NCBI RefSeq assembly: GCF_000784735.1 | Contig: NZ_JSYG01000035.1 | Location: 1-61,209, forward strand | Direction: 5' to 3' | Length of the DNA: 61,209 nucleotides | Source: Dickeya undicola | GTDB taxonomy: Bacteria; Pseudomonadota; Gammaproteobacteria; Enterobacterales; Enterobacteriaceae | Made by a program: the position numbers and the translations under genes | Shown here: positions 44,767-53,785 of the stretch, in pieces | How positions within the stretch are numbered: the stretch's first letter is position 1 | Layout: each line of letters starts with the position of its first letter | Notes under the pieces: model-generated | What the model saw: only the letters and a program-made list of their open reading frames with translations | Databases searched by the model: none | Told to the model about the DNA's origin: nothing

Positions 44767-46191
44767 ATGACTCGCGCCAAAAGCCACACAGCAAGTACAT
44801 CTGAAGCAGAACAGCAGCCGCATTACGAGAGCAGCGGACACAACCTGCTGACCCTTGATAACGCCGGGCCGATCCAGATGGGATTTTGGGTGCCCAATCG
44901 GGTATGGGCTACAGCCAGATTTTTGATGCCGCTGCGCGCGCATATCGCCAAAAGAAAACAGGACAATACCCTGACGCCGATGCAGCCGGTGCTACAGAAC
45001 TTTAAAAACTGGGTGACCAACCACAGCGTCTACCGCATGTGGCTCAATAGCATGATCGAGCAGTCCAATGCCTATGTCGCCTCCCTGCCCGAATCCACCC
45101 GTAAGGAAATCAGTGACGACGGCGACGCCACCTGGATCGACAGCTACGACAGCTTCTTCGAGATCCTCAACGAAATCATCACCACCTCGCCGTCATTCAA
45201 CACCACCGCGCAGGTCGGGACGCCGATGAATGCGTTTCTGGCGGTAGCGATGGGGACGGAAGCGGGTGTCGCGCTGTTCCACGACGCCACATTCAATCAA
45301 CAGTTCCACCAGGTGCTGGACGCCTGGAACAGCTTCCTGAAAAGCAGCGCCTCGCTCGACAAACTCGATATCGCCCAGCCGGAAAAAGCCGGTTCCTGGA
45401 TCTCCAAAGCCGCGCACCAGGCCGGTGTCTGGCATCAGATGCAACACGAGCCCACACAGCCGGGCTACGGTTTCACCAGCTGGAACGATTTCTTTATCCG
45501 CCAGTTCGTGCCCGGCGCACGCCCATTCCAGGGCGATCCCAAAACCCAGGTCGACATTGGCTGCGAAACCACGCCGTGGCGACATGCCGACAAGCTACAG
45601 TTGGAAAGCCGCTTCTGGGTCAAAGACATCCCCTATTCGCTGCTCGACCTGTTCGGCGGGCAGCGGCAATGGGCCAAACTGTTCGAGGGAGGCCAGCTTT
45701 ATCAAGGGTTCCTTTCTGCCACCCACTACCATCGCTGGAACGCGCCACTGGACGGTTTTCTGGTGCGCTCCTGGGTGGAGCCGGGCACTTACTTCGCCCA
45801 GCGTCCGGGGCAAGGCGAAAATCAGGGCACCTGGGAAGGCACCGAATCACAGCCTTATCTCGGCCATGTGGCCGCACGTGCGGTGTTTATCTTCCGGCAT
45901 AAGACCTGCGGTTATGTGGCGCTGATCTGCATCGGTATGGTGGAAGTCTCCAGCTGCGTGATCGAACCCAGCACCTTTATCGTTGAAGAGAGTGCCGAGC
46001 CGGTTAGCGTCACCCGTGGCGTCGAAATCGGTCACTTTGAGTTCGGTGGTTCGACCCACATGATGATCTTCCAGAAAGATCGGGTAGCGCTGGAAAAATG
46101 GGCCATCGACGCCGCACTTCATCGCAACGATAAAAATCCCACCCCGCTGGGCAGCGTGATCGCCACCGCGTTGGATAGCAAAGGCCAGTAA
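44767..46191 (+). CDS. PsiD-like phosphatidylserine decarboxylase-family protein (pyruvoyl amino acid decarboxylase)
   Basis: A 474-residue soluble protein. The N-terminal half (about 20-190) looks like the domain that accompanies PsiD-type decarboxylases, and the C-terminal half is the phosphatidylserine decarboxylase fold. Visible are HYHRWNAPLDGFLV (H320 and H322, catalytic region) and FEFGGSTHMMIF, where self-cleavage at Gly428-Ser429 would yield the pyruvoyl group (the usual motif is LGST or GGSS). No membrane segment is seen, unlike true Psd. Relatives such as fungal PsiD decarboxylate free amino acids, so an amine is the likely product. Neighbours EutE-like and EutR-like suggest the amine feeds an aldehyde route. 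Substrate unknown. Confidence 0.8.
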   Translation: MTRAKSHTASTSEAEQQPHYESSGHNLLTLDNAGPIQMGFWVPNRVWATARFLMPLRAHIAKRKQDNTLTPMQPVLQNFKNWVTNHSVYRMWLNSMIEQSNAYVASLPESTRKEISDDGDATWIDSYDSFFEILNEIITTSPSFNTTAQVGTPMNAFLAVAMGTEAGVALFHDATFNQQFHQVLDAWNSFLKSSASLDKLDIAQPEKAGSWISKAAHQAGVWHQMQHEPTQPGYGFTSWNDFFIRQFVPGARPFQGDPKTQVDIGCETTPWRHADKLQLESRFWVKDIPYSLLDLFGGQRQWAKLFEGGQLYQGFLSATHYHRWNAPLDGFLVRSWVEPGTYFAQRPGQGENQGTWEGTESQPYLGHVAARAVFIFRHKTCGYVALICIGMVEVSSCVIEPSTFIVEESAEPVSVTRGVEIGHFEFGGSTHMMIFQKDRVALEKWAIDAALHRNDKNPTPLGSVIATALDSKGQ

Positions 46192-46559
46192 ACACGATAT
46201 CGGGCTTCGGCTGCGGCCGAGCCCATTTCTCCACACGGGCCAGGCCCATCCACATCATCATCTGCGGTTTCTTGTCTGTTCATCGGCCGTTTCTTTTTTC
46301 GTGATCCCTTTCAACCTTTACGCCGACGTGCCGAATTTTGTTATTTCCTTTGGTTCGCCGTTGCCACAATGACCCACAAGTCAACGGGAAAGACAGGATG
46401 GGTTCTCTCAGGGATGAGGCTCCCGCCCGCGTACTGCGGTCCGTCCCGCTCCGGTATTGGCAGCCCTGCGCGGCCCACACCGTATCGGCACGACCCACCC
46501 GTCCCTATTCTGCATCCGTACGTTTGACGTGAGTAGTACACAACAAGAGGACTGAAACT
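46192..46559. other. intergenic region between decarboxylase and aldehyde dehydrogenase genes
   Basis: An imperfect G/C hairpin (GGGCTTCGGC...GCCGAGCCC, 46202-46225) follows the decarboxylase stop and may end it. The remainder is a 300-bp upstream region for the dehydrogenase gene, so the two genes may be separate transcripts. No further feature is recognised. Confidence 0.45.
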
Positions 46560-47939
46560 ATGGAACTACCAATAACTGAACCGACGGTACAGATGCCTCA
46601 TATCGTGATGTTTGACGCGCCGAGCGGTATTTTTGATTCGCTTGACGACGCGGTTCAAGCCGCGACGCAGGCTCAGCAACAGTTGACCAGCGTTGAATTA
46701 CGCCAGCAGGTGATCAAGGCGATTCGCGTGGCTGGCGAGCGCTATGCTCAGGTCCTGGCGGAAATGGCAGTGGAAGAAACCGGCATGGGCCGCGTGGTCG
46801 ATAAATACATCAAGAACGTGTCTCAGGCGCGCCATACACCAGGAATCGAATGCCTGTCAGCAGAAGTACTGACCGGCGATAATGGCCTGACGCTGATCGA
46901 AAACGCCCCCTGGGGCGTTGTCGCCTCGGTAACCCCGTCCACCAACCCGGCGGCTACGGTAATCAATAACGCCATCAGTATGATCGCGGCAGGCAACAGC
47001 GTGGTGTTCGCACCGCATCCATCGGCCAAAAATGTGTCGTTACGTACCATCAGCCTGCTCAACAAGGCGATTGTCGCTGTGGGTGGCCCGGAAAACCTGT
47101 TGGTCAGCGTCACCGAACCCAACATCGAGACGGCGCAGCGCCTGTTCCGCTACCCCGGTATCGGCCTGCTGGTGGTCACCGGTGGCGAAGCGGTGGTGGA
47201 AGCGGCGCGCAAACACACCGACAAGCGGTTGATTGCCGCCGGAGCAGGCAACCCGCCGGTGGTGGTGGATGAAACCGCCGATATCCCGAAAGCCGCCCGC
47301 GCTATCGTCAAAGGCGCCTCGTTCGACAACAACATCATCTGTGCCGATGAGAAGGTGCTGATCGTGGTGGACAGCGTGGCCGATGCGCTGCTGGCAGAGA
47401 TGCAGCGCAACCATGCGGTGTTGCTTACCCCCGATCAGACCGAACGCTTGCTGCCGGTGCTGCTAAGCGATATCGACGAACAGGGTAAAGGCCGCGTCAA
47501 CCGCGACTATGTTGGCCGAGACGCCACAAAACTCGCCGCTGCCATCGGGTTGGAAGTTGACGAATATACCCGTCTGCTGCTGGCGGAAACCGATGCCAAA
47601 CACCCGTTTGCGGTGACCGAGCTGATGATGCCTGTACTACCGGTGATTCGGGTGAAGGATGTTGATGAGGCGATCGCACTGGCGGTTACGCTGGAAAACG
47701 GTTGTCGCCACACCGCAGCAATGCATTCCACCAATATCCGGAACCTGAACCGGATGGCGAACACCATCAACACCAGTATTTTCGTCAAGAACGGTCCTTG
47801 TATCGCAGGGCTGGGACTGGGCGGCGAAGGCTGGACCTCGATGACCATCTCGACCCCGACCGGCGAAGGCGTCACCTCGGCTCGTACCTTTGTGCGCCTG
47901 CGGCGCTGTGTGCTGGTGGATATGTTCCGTATTGCCTGA
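46560..47939 (+). CDS. EutE-like CoA-acylating aldehyde dehydrogenase
   Basis: Oxidises acetaldehyde (or a related aldehyde) with NAD and CoA to the acyl-CoA. The 459 residues align almost throughout with E. coli EutE (467): NGLTLIENAPWGVVASVTPS, GIGLLVVTGGEAVVEAARKH, and catalytic Cys261 in NNIICADEKV. The N-terminal helix that carries E. coli EutE into the microcompartment (MNQQDIEQVVKAVLLKM) is absent; the protein starts MELPITEPTVQMPHIVMFDA. No shell genes are nearby, so it is probably cytosolic. An eutR-like gene follows. Confidence 0.9.
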   Translation: MELPITEPTVQMPHIVMFDAPSGIFDSLDDAVQAATQAQQQLTSVELRQQVIKAIRVAGERYAQVLAEMAVEETGMGRVVDKYIKNVSQARHTPGIECLSAEVLTGDNGLTLIENAPWGVVASVTPSTNPAATVINNAISMIAAGNSVVFAPHPSAKNVSLRTISLLNKAIVAVGGPENLLVSVTEPNIETAQRLFRYPGIGLLVVTGGEAVVEAARKHTDKRLIAAGAGNPPVVVDETADIPKAARAIVKGASFDNNIICADEKVLIVVDSVADALLAEMQRNHAVLLTPDQTERLLPVLLSDIDEQGKGRVNRDYVGRDATKLAAAIGLEVDEYTRLLLAETDAKHPFAVTELMMPVLPVIRVKDVDEAIALAVTLENGCRHTAAMHSTNIRNLNRMANTINTSIFVKNGPCIAGLGLGGEGWTSMTISTPTGEGVTSARTFVRLRRCVLVDMFRIA

Positions 47940-48162
47940 TCGCGTGTTCGCCGCTGACAGCAACCGGCGGCGACACGACACCGTAACAGGGAGCAAGGGG
48001 GAAAACGGGGGATGGAATAAAGTGTGTCACAGCGCCTGTTCCTCCCCGACCGAATACCGTATAACGGGTAATGCGCAGGTCAGCAGACGTCCTGTTGTCG
48101 GCAAAGTCCGGCCATCATGCTTTGCGGACCACACCCGATATTGTCACGGAGGGGAACTGACG

Positions 48163-49206
48163 ATGAAACACAACCCGGTCAACCTGCACCACCTGGATGT
48201 GGTGCGCCGTCTTCCGCCAACAGCAGCGGTGCCGACGGGTGATAATGTGCATCAGCGCCAAACTCAGGACGTCTACGCCCAGTCCCGTACCATTACCGCC
48301 TGGCAGCAGATTTACGATCAGGTTTCGCCGGGGCATTTCAACGGCGAACTGCAAGAAATCCTGCTCGATGGCATCCAGCTGTGTCATGAGTACACCAGTC
48401 TGGCGTTGCGTCAGTCCTGTATGGTGTGGCCGGACTCCTTCTGGTTCGGCATTCCATCTCGTCATGCCGGGATGGGATTCATCGGCTCCCATCCCATCAA
48501 CAGCAGTGCGATTGCCGTCAGCCCCGGCGGTAAAGAGTTCGAACTGAATACGCCGGATGACTACGCCATTTTTGGGGTGGTGATTTCACGCGATGAATTG
48601 TTGCAATACACCGACGTGCTGGAAGAACCGGAACACCTGACACGGCTGATAGCACAAAGCGCCACGCTGTTGGTGGAGCCACGCCAGCGGGAGGCGCTGT
48701 GGTCATTCGTGCGCGAAGCGCTCTGGTATGGCTGCAAAGAACCGCAGCGCTTGCAACATAGCAACGCGGCCAAGGTACTCAAACACAATCTGCTGACTAC
48801 GGTGATCTCGTTTCTGGAAAACGCCCGCCCCGCAGGGGCCAAAACCGGGCAAACCGACAAACACATCGGCTACCGCAGCCTGATCGGCCGCGCCAGAGAA
48901 TACGTCCTCAGTCAACAGTCGGAACCGGTCACTGTGCTTGACCTCTGCCGTCGCCTGCACGTCAGCCGCCGCACACTGCAAAACGCATTCTGCGACGTCA
49001 TGGGGTACGGCCCCAACGCCTGGCTAAAGATGATCCGCCTCAACGCCGTCCGTCGCGAGCTGATTAGCCCCTACTCGCCACACCACACCGTGCAGGATGC
49101 CGCCATGCAATGGGGATTTTGGCACCAGAGCCAGTTCGCCTGCGACTACCAGCGGTTGTTTGATGAAAAACCATCGGCAACATTGAAGTCACGTCTGGCA
49201 AGCTAA
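48163..49206 (+). CDS. EutR-like AraC-family transcriptional regulator
   Basis: A 347-residue regulator collinear with E. coli EutR, which activates eut genes in response to ethanolamine plus adenosylcobalamin. Start at 48163 after GGAGGGG, giving MKHNPVNLHHLD; the frame is open far upstream but that part is not EutR-like. Sensor segments TITAWQQIYDQVSPG and LRQSCMVWPDSFWFGIP match EutR. The AraC DNA-binding domain is at about 245-340 (SEPVTVLDLCRRLHVSRRTL, MQWGFWHQSQFACDYQRLF). Most likely controls the adjacent EutE-like and decarboxylase genes; its inducer may differ from ethanolamine. Confidence 0.88.
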   Translation: MKHNPVNLHHLDVVRRLPPTAAVPTGDNVHQRQTQDVYAQSRTITAWQQIYDQVSPGHFNGELQEILLDGIQLCHEYTSLALRQSCMVWPDSFWFGIPSRHAGMGFIGSHPINSSAIAVSPGGKEFELNTPDDYAIFGVVISRDELLQYTDVLEEPEHLTRLIAQSATLLVEPRQREALWSFVREALWYGCKEPQRLQHSNAAKVLKHNLLTTVISFLENARPAGAKTGQTDKHIGYRSLIGRAREYVLSQQSEPVTVLDLCRRLHVSRRTLQNAFCDVMGYGPNAWLKMIRLNAVRRELISPYSPHHTVQDAAMQWGFWHQSQFACDYQRLFDEKPSATLKSRLAS

Positions 49207-49266
49207 GGGAGTGGGAGAATCAGAAATCCGTATCAACGATGCATATCAGACTCTGACTAATCAGAG

Positions 49267-49311
49267 AGGAAAATCTTGCCGGATGACGACTCTCCGTTCT
49301 TCATCCGGCAA
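49267..49311 (-). terminator. terminator of the btsT-yjiX-yjiA operon
   Basis: CTTGCCGGATG (49274-49284 as the complement partner) and CATCCGGCAAG (49301-49311) form an 11-bp stem; on the minus strand it is followed by ATTTTCC, a few bases past yjiA. Confidence 0.78.
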
Positions 49312-49317
49312 GCGAGG

Positions 49318-50280
49318 TCATGCATTCAACGCATCAAACGCGTGGCGAATGTCGTCTTCCGGCAGACGAATACCGATAAACACCATAACACTCTCGCGTG
49401 GTTCATCCGTGCGCCATTCCCGGTCCCAGTCGGCGCTGTAGAGCCGCTGCACCCCCTGAAACAGCAGGCGACGGTCATCACCGTCAACCGCCAACACGCC
49501 TTTATAACGCAGCAGGTTATCGGCGCAGTTCAGTAACAGCTGCTCCATCACCGCCGATACCGCCGCCATGTCTACCGGGCGCGTCAACCGCACTACCAGC
49601 GACGTGATAGCGTTATCCTGTTCGATCAATGGCCGAAAACGCGGCAGAGACACCGACAGGCGATCGTTGAGCATGAAACCGTCGACGCCGAAGATCTGGC
49701 GGTGGTCGATCTGGCCGTTGATAACCCGATGCAGACTGGCGCGCGCGTTGATGCGCACCAACCGCGCTTCCAGTTCCGACGTATCACCCGCCAGGTCGGT
49801 CTTGGTCAGCAATAAACGGTCGGCATAGCCCACCTGCGCCTGCGCCACGGTATGTCGGCTCAACTGCTCGTCGGCGTGCACCGCGTCCACCAGCGCAATC
49901 ACGCCGTCCAGCAGGAAACGCTGGCTCAGGCGTTCATCGGAAAAAAAGGTCTGAATCACCGGCCCTGGGTCGGCCATACCGGTGCATTCAATCACCAGCC
50001 GGTCGAAAACCAGTTCACCGCGGTCAATACCGTCCAGCAGGTCATGCAGCGCGTCGGACAGCTCGTTAGCGCTGCTACAACAAATACAGCCGTTGCTCAG
50101 CGTGGTAATGCGGGTCGCCCGGTCGCCCAGCAAGGCGTCGTCAATGGCGACCGCGCCGAATTCATTTTCAATCACGGCGATTTTCTCACCGTGGTCGGCA
50201 TACAGCAGATGCCGCAGCAGCGTGGTTTTACCGGCACCGAGAAAACCGGTGAGAATCGTCGCGGGCAATATTGTGGTCAT
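49318..50280 (-). CDS. yjiA: YjiA, COG0523-family GTPase
   Basis: A 320-residue metal-binding G3E GTPase of the COG0523 (CobW/ZNG-like) family. Walker A GFLGAGKTTLL (near 12), the conserved metal motif GCICC (CxCC), IECTGMADPGP and TKTD are present, plus the C-terminal CobW_C domain. E. coli YjiA binds Zn, Co and Ni; its cellular role is unclear. Start chosen at the ATG 50278-50280 for the match to the family N-terminus. Third gene of the btsT-yjiX-yjiA operon. Confidence 0.93.
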   Translation of the reverse strand: MTTILPATILTGFLGAGKTTLLRHLLYADHGEKIAVIENEFGAVAIDDALLGDRATRITTLSNGCICCSSANELSDALHDLLDGIDRGELVFDRLVIECTGMADPGPVIQTFFSDERLSQRFLLDGVIALVDAVHADEQLSRHTVAQAQVGYADRLLLTKTDLAGDTSELEARLVRINARASLHRVINGQIDHRQIFGVDGFMLNDRLSVSLPRFRPLIEQDNAITSLVVRLTRPVDMAAVSAVMEQLLLNCADNLLRYKGVLAVDGDDRRLLFQGVQRLYSADWDREWRTDEPRESVMVFIGIRLPEDDIRHAFDALNA

Positions 50281-50314
50281 CACCGGGTAAAAGCTCCTTG
50301 TTGTATGTTCGCGT

Positions 50315-50518
50315 TTAACAGCACCGGAAACCACCTTTGCCGCTGCCGCCGTAGCGAGCCTGCTGACGTTCGCGGAAGAACTCCTCGTAACTCATGATGT
50401 CCTTGTCCGGGTGGTTGGTCTGCATATGCTGCACATAGTTATCGTAATCCGGGATACCGACCAGCATTCTGGCGGCCTGCCCCAGATATTTTCCCGCCTG
50501 CCCAAGGTTTCCGAACAT
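50315..50518 (-). CDS. yjiX: YjiX/YbdD-family small protein
   Basis: A 67-residue DUF466 protein that travels with CstA-type pyruvate or peptide transporters; in other bacteria a YbdD-like partner is required for transport by the CstA family. Recognisable are [38 protein letters not shown] and the terminal FRCC. It lies between btsT and yjiA as in E. coli yjiY-yjiX-yjiA. Confidence 0.95.
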   Translation of the reverse strand: MFGNLGQAGKYLGQAARMLVGIPDYDNYVQHMQTNHPDKDIMSYEEFFRERQQARYGGSGKGGFRCC

Positions 50519-50617
50519 ATCACCCTCTCTTTATCTCCGCTTGTCCGCACACTGACAGAGCATGAACGCCGACAGGCCCATACAGGCACCTGTCGGCGAT
50601 GTCATCCCCACAATCCG

Positions 50618-52765
50618 TCAGTGATGGGATGAGATCTTCACGCCGCCTTCCGGCACCGGCACATACGGCGTTTCCCGGTCGCTACGATCCGACTGGCTGC
50701 GCCCCTGCAACGCGGTGCGGATGCCATAGAAGATTATGCTATACACCACAATCAGGAACAAAACGCTCAGTACAGCATTAGTGTAGTTGTTCACGACGAT
50801 GTGATGCATGTTGGCAATCTGCTGTGCACTCAGGTCGGTGCCTTCGGCGATGCGCTGTTTATACGCACGCGCCAGATACAGGAACCCTTCCAGTTGCGGA
50901 TCGTTGCTGAACAGTTTCAGACCCAACGCCCAGGTGGTGCAAATCAGCAGCCAGACCGCTGGCAACAGCGTCACCCAAATGTAGCGCGTGCGCTTCATCT
51001 TGATCAGTACGACCGTACCCAGCACCAGCGCTACGGCAGCCAGCATCTGGTTGGAGATGCCGAACAACGGCCACAGGCTCTTGACGCCGCCCAGCGGATC
51101 CACCACGCCCTGATACAGCAGGTAGCCCCACAGGCCGACACAACCGGCAGTGCCGACGATACCGGCGACCAGCGAATCGGTCTTTTTCAGGAACGGCACG
51201 AAGTTACCCAGCAGGTCCTGCAACATAAAGCGGCCCGAACGGGTGCCTGCATCCAGCGCGGTCAGGATGAACAGTGCCTCGAACAGGATACCGAAGTGAT
51301 ACCAGAAGCCCATGTTGGCGCTCGGGATGATTTGGTGGAACACGTGAGCGATACCTACCGCCAATGTCGGCGCACCACCGGCACGGTTAAGCACAGACGG
51401 TTCACCGATGTCTTTCGCGGTTTGCAGGATCTGCTCCGGCGAAATCACAAAGCCCCAGGAGCTGACGGTTGCTGCCGCATGTACTGTCACATCTTGCAGT
51501 TGCGCCATAATCGCCGGTGCGTTGGCACCACCCAGTTCGTGCAGATTAGGCATGGTGATACCCAACCCCACCGGCGGCGTGTTCATGGCGAAATACAGAC
51601 CCGGCTCGATGATCGATGCAGCGACCAGCGCCATGATGGCCACAAACGATTCCATCAGCATCGCGCCGTAGCCGATAAAGCGGGCATCGGTTTCGTTCGC
51701 CAGCAGCTTCGGCGTGGTGCCGGAAGCGATCAACGCATGGAAGCCGGATACCGCACCGCAGGCGATGGTAATAAACAGGAACGGGAACAGTGCGCCTTTC
51801 CACACCGGGCCGGTGCCATCGATAAACTGCGTCATGGACGGCATTTTCAGCTCGGGATTGATGATCACGATACCGATAGCCAGGCCGACAATTACCCCGA
51901 TTTTCAGGAAAGTCGCCAAATAGTCGCGCGGTGCCAGAATCAGCCACACCGGCAACAGCGCAGAGATAAAGGCATAGCCTATCAAGGCGAAGGTGATGGT
52001 GGTGTCTTTAAAGGTCAGCGCCGGGCCCCAGTACGGGTCGTGGGCGATAACGCCGCCGAACCAGATTGCCAGCAGCAGTAACACGATACCGATCACCGAC
52101 ACTTCCCCCACCCGGCCGGGGCGCAGGAAGCGCATATAAATGCCCATAAATAGCGCGATCGGCACGGTGGAGCAGACGGTGAATACGCCCCACGGGCTTT
52201 CCGCCAGGGCTTTCACCACGATCAGCGCCAGCACCGCCAGGATGATGATCATAATCAGGAAGCAGCCGAACAGCGCGATAGTGCCAGGCACCGGCCCCAT
52301 TTCCTCTTTGATCATTTCACCCAACGACACACCGTTACGGCGGGTCGACATGAACAGCACCATGAAGTCCTGCACCGCACCCGCCAGCACCACCCCGGCC
52401 AGCAGCCACAGTGTGCCGGGCAGGTAGCCCATCTGGGCTGCCAGTACCGGACCGACCAATGGCCCCGCCCCGGCGATAGCCGCGAAGTGGTGGCCGAACA
52501 ACACATTACGGTTGGTCGGCACATAATTAAGCCCGTCGTTATTAACCACCGCCGGTGTGGCGCGGTTGGCATCAAGCTGCATCACCTTACGGGCGATATA
52601 CAAGCTGTAATAACGGTAAGCGACGAGGTAGACCGCTACTGAGGCCACCACGATCCACATGGCGCTGACGTGCTCGCCGCGACGCAGCGCGACCACGCCG
52701 AGACAGCACGCGCCGATGAACCCCAGTAACGCCCAGGGAAGATGCCTGAGAAGTTTATCTTTCAT
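50618..52765 (-). CDS. btsT: Pyruvate/proton symporter BtsT (CstA family)
   Basis: A 715-residue inner membrane protein of about 18 helices, near-identical in layout to E. coli BtsT (YjiY, 716), a high-affinity pyruvate/H+ symporter. CstA-family motifs: NRNVLFGHHFAAIAGAGPLVGPVLAAQMGY, DFMVLFMSTRRNGVSLGEM, and ALDAGTRSGRFMLQDLLG. BtsT rather than CstA is favoured by linkage to yjiX-yjiA and to btsSR just upstream. Its promoter region carries LytTR-type repeats for BtsR. Confidence 0.95.
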   Translation of the reverse strand: MKDKLLRHLPWALLGFIGACCLGVVALRRGEHVSAMWIVVASVAVYLVAYRYYSLYIARKVMQLDANRATPAVVNNDGLNYVPTNRNVLFGHHFAAIAGAGPLVGPVLAAQMGYLPGTLWLLAGVVLAGAVQDFMVLFMSTRRNGVSLGEMIKEEMGPVPGTIALFGCFLIMIIILAVLALIVVKALAESPWGVFTVCSTVPIALFMGIYMRFLRPGRVGEVSVIGIVLLLLAIWFGGVIAHDPYWGPALTFKDTTITFALIGYAFISALLPVWLILAPRDYLATFLKIGVIVGLAIGIVIINPELKMPSMTQFIDGTGPVWKGALFPFLFITIACGAVSGFHALIASGTTPKLLANETDARFIGYGAMLMESFVAIMALVAASIIEPGLYFAMNTPPVGLGITMPNLHELGGANAPAIMAQLQDVTVHAAATVSSWGFVISPEQILQTAKDIGEPSVLNRAGGAPTLAVGIAHVFHQIIPSANMGFWYHFGILFEALFILTALDAGTRSGRFMLQDLLGNFVPFLKKTDSLVAGIVGTAGCVGLWGYLLYQGVVDPLGGVKSLWPLFGISNQMLAAVALVLGTVVLIKMKRTRYIWVTLLPAVWLLICTTWALGLKLFSNDPQLEGFLYLARAYKQRIAEGTDLSAQQIANMHHIVVNNYTNAVLSVLFLIVVYSIIFYGIRTALQGRSQSDRSDRETPYVPVPEGGVKISSHH

Positions 52766-52860
52766 AGCGTTTACTCTTCTTATTAATGTAATTACTCATG
52801 ATGTAGTCACGTATTGTGACTTTAAGTGGGAGTATCAGTCGGGTAATAGCTGAATTTCAG

Positions 52861-52908
52861 TCAGCGGTCGGATAAGCGGATGACCGGTCACATACCGGGA
52901 TAAGCGGT
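52861..52908 (-). promoter_or_regulatory. three LytTR-type (BtsR) direct repeats upstream of btsT
   Basis: On the minus strand ACCGCTTA (52901-52908), ACCGGTCA (52881-52888) and ACCGCTGA (52861-52868) recur with an exact 20-bp period, about 100 bp before the btsT start. The reported E. coli BtsR motif at the yjiY promoter is ACC(G/A)CT(C/T)A in direct repeat, so these are probable BtsR sites; here three rather than two are seen. Confidence 0.75.
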
Positions 52909-53059
52909 GACAGATTTTTACCTGAATTGACGAAAATTCACCCTTCAGCAAGCAGGAAAAACCAACAAGAGCGGCACTGACGCCAGCCAACACGTCAGAA
53001 GAAGATGCAGAAATAGAGAAGCAGAAGGTCGAATGGCCTGTATCAGCACAGGCCCGACA

Positions 53060-53785
53060 TCATCCTTTCAGGCCCAGCAGTTGCTTGAGGGTTTTCAGAT
53101 AGCGGCGGCTCACCGGCAGTGACTGACCGCTTTTCAGCAGGATTTCCGCCTGACCACTTTCTTCCAGCCGGATTTCACGCAAATGGTCCATGTTGACCAG
53201 GTACTGCCGATGACAGCGCACCAGCGAGGTACGGCTTTCCAGCGTTTTCAGAGTCAGCTCGGTAAAACACTCCTCCCCTTGCGGGCCGGTCACATACACC
53301 CCGCTCTGTCGCGAACTGGCAAACTGCACTTCGCTGCTTTTCATCAGATAGATACGGCTGTGGCCGGTACAGGGGATGTAGTCAAGCCCAGCCTGATGGT
53401 CAGGCAGCTTATCGACATTCTGTACAGGGCGTTCCCGATGCAAGTTACGTAGCGTCTTCTCCAGCCGTGGCGGGTCGATGGGTTTCAGCAGATAGTCGAA
53501 CGCCTGTTCCTCAAACGCCTTGATAGCGTACTCATCGTAAGCGGTGATAAACACGATGTAGGGCATGTTGTCGGGGTCTATCATGCCAATCATTTCCAAC
53601 CCGCTGATACGCGGCATCTGAATATCCAGAAACACCACGTCGGGATGCAACCGGTGAATGGCGCTGATCGCTTCCACCGCATTGGCGCACTCCCCCACCA
53701 GATCAAGGCTGTCATCCTGCTCCAGCAGGCAGCGCAAGTTGTCCCGCGCTAGCGGTTCATCGTCAACAATCAGCACGCTCAGCAT
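53060..53785 (-). CDS. btsR: LytTR response regulator BtsR
   Basis: Response regulator of the pyruvate-sensing BtsS/BtsR pair (YehU/YehT). The 241 residues comprise a receiver with phospho-acceptor Asp54 in [13 protein letters not shown] and a C-terminal LytTR DNA-binding domain (about 135-238, [50 protein letters not shown]). Its start overlaps btsS by 7 bp. It lies just upstream of btsT, its expected target, instead of at an unlinked place as in E. coli. Confidence 0.95.
   Translation of the reverse strand: MLSVLIVDDEPLARDNLRCLLEQDDSLDLVGECANAVEAISAIHRLHPDVVFLDIQMPRISGLEMIGMIDPDNMPYIVFITAYDEYAIKAFEEQAFDYLLKPIDPPRLEKTLRNLHRERPVQNVDKLPDHQAGLDYIPCTGHSRIYLMKSSEVQFASSRQSGVYVTGPQGEECFTELTLKTLESRTSLVRCHRQYLVNMDHLREIRLEESGQAEILLKSGQSLPVSRRYLKTLKQLLGLKG

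Noticed and set aside
50801-52081. 426-codon plus-strand frame opposite btsT
   Set aside because: Its His/Arg/Gln-rich composition is typical of the antisense of a hydrophobic membrane protein, and btsT is certain.
52805-52821. AGTCAC-N5-GTGACT upstream of btsT considered as a CRP site
   Set aside because: The half-sites are in the reverse order (TCAC...GTGA) with the wrong spacing. It remains an unexplained inverted repeat.
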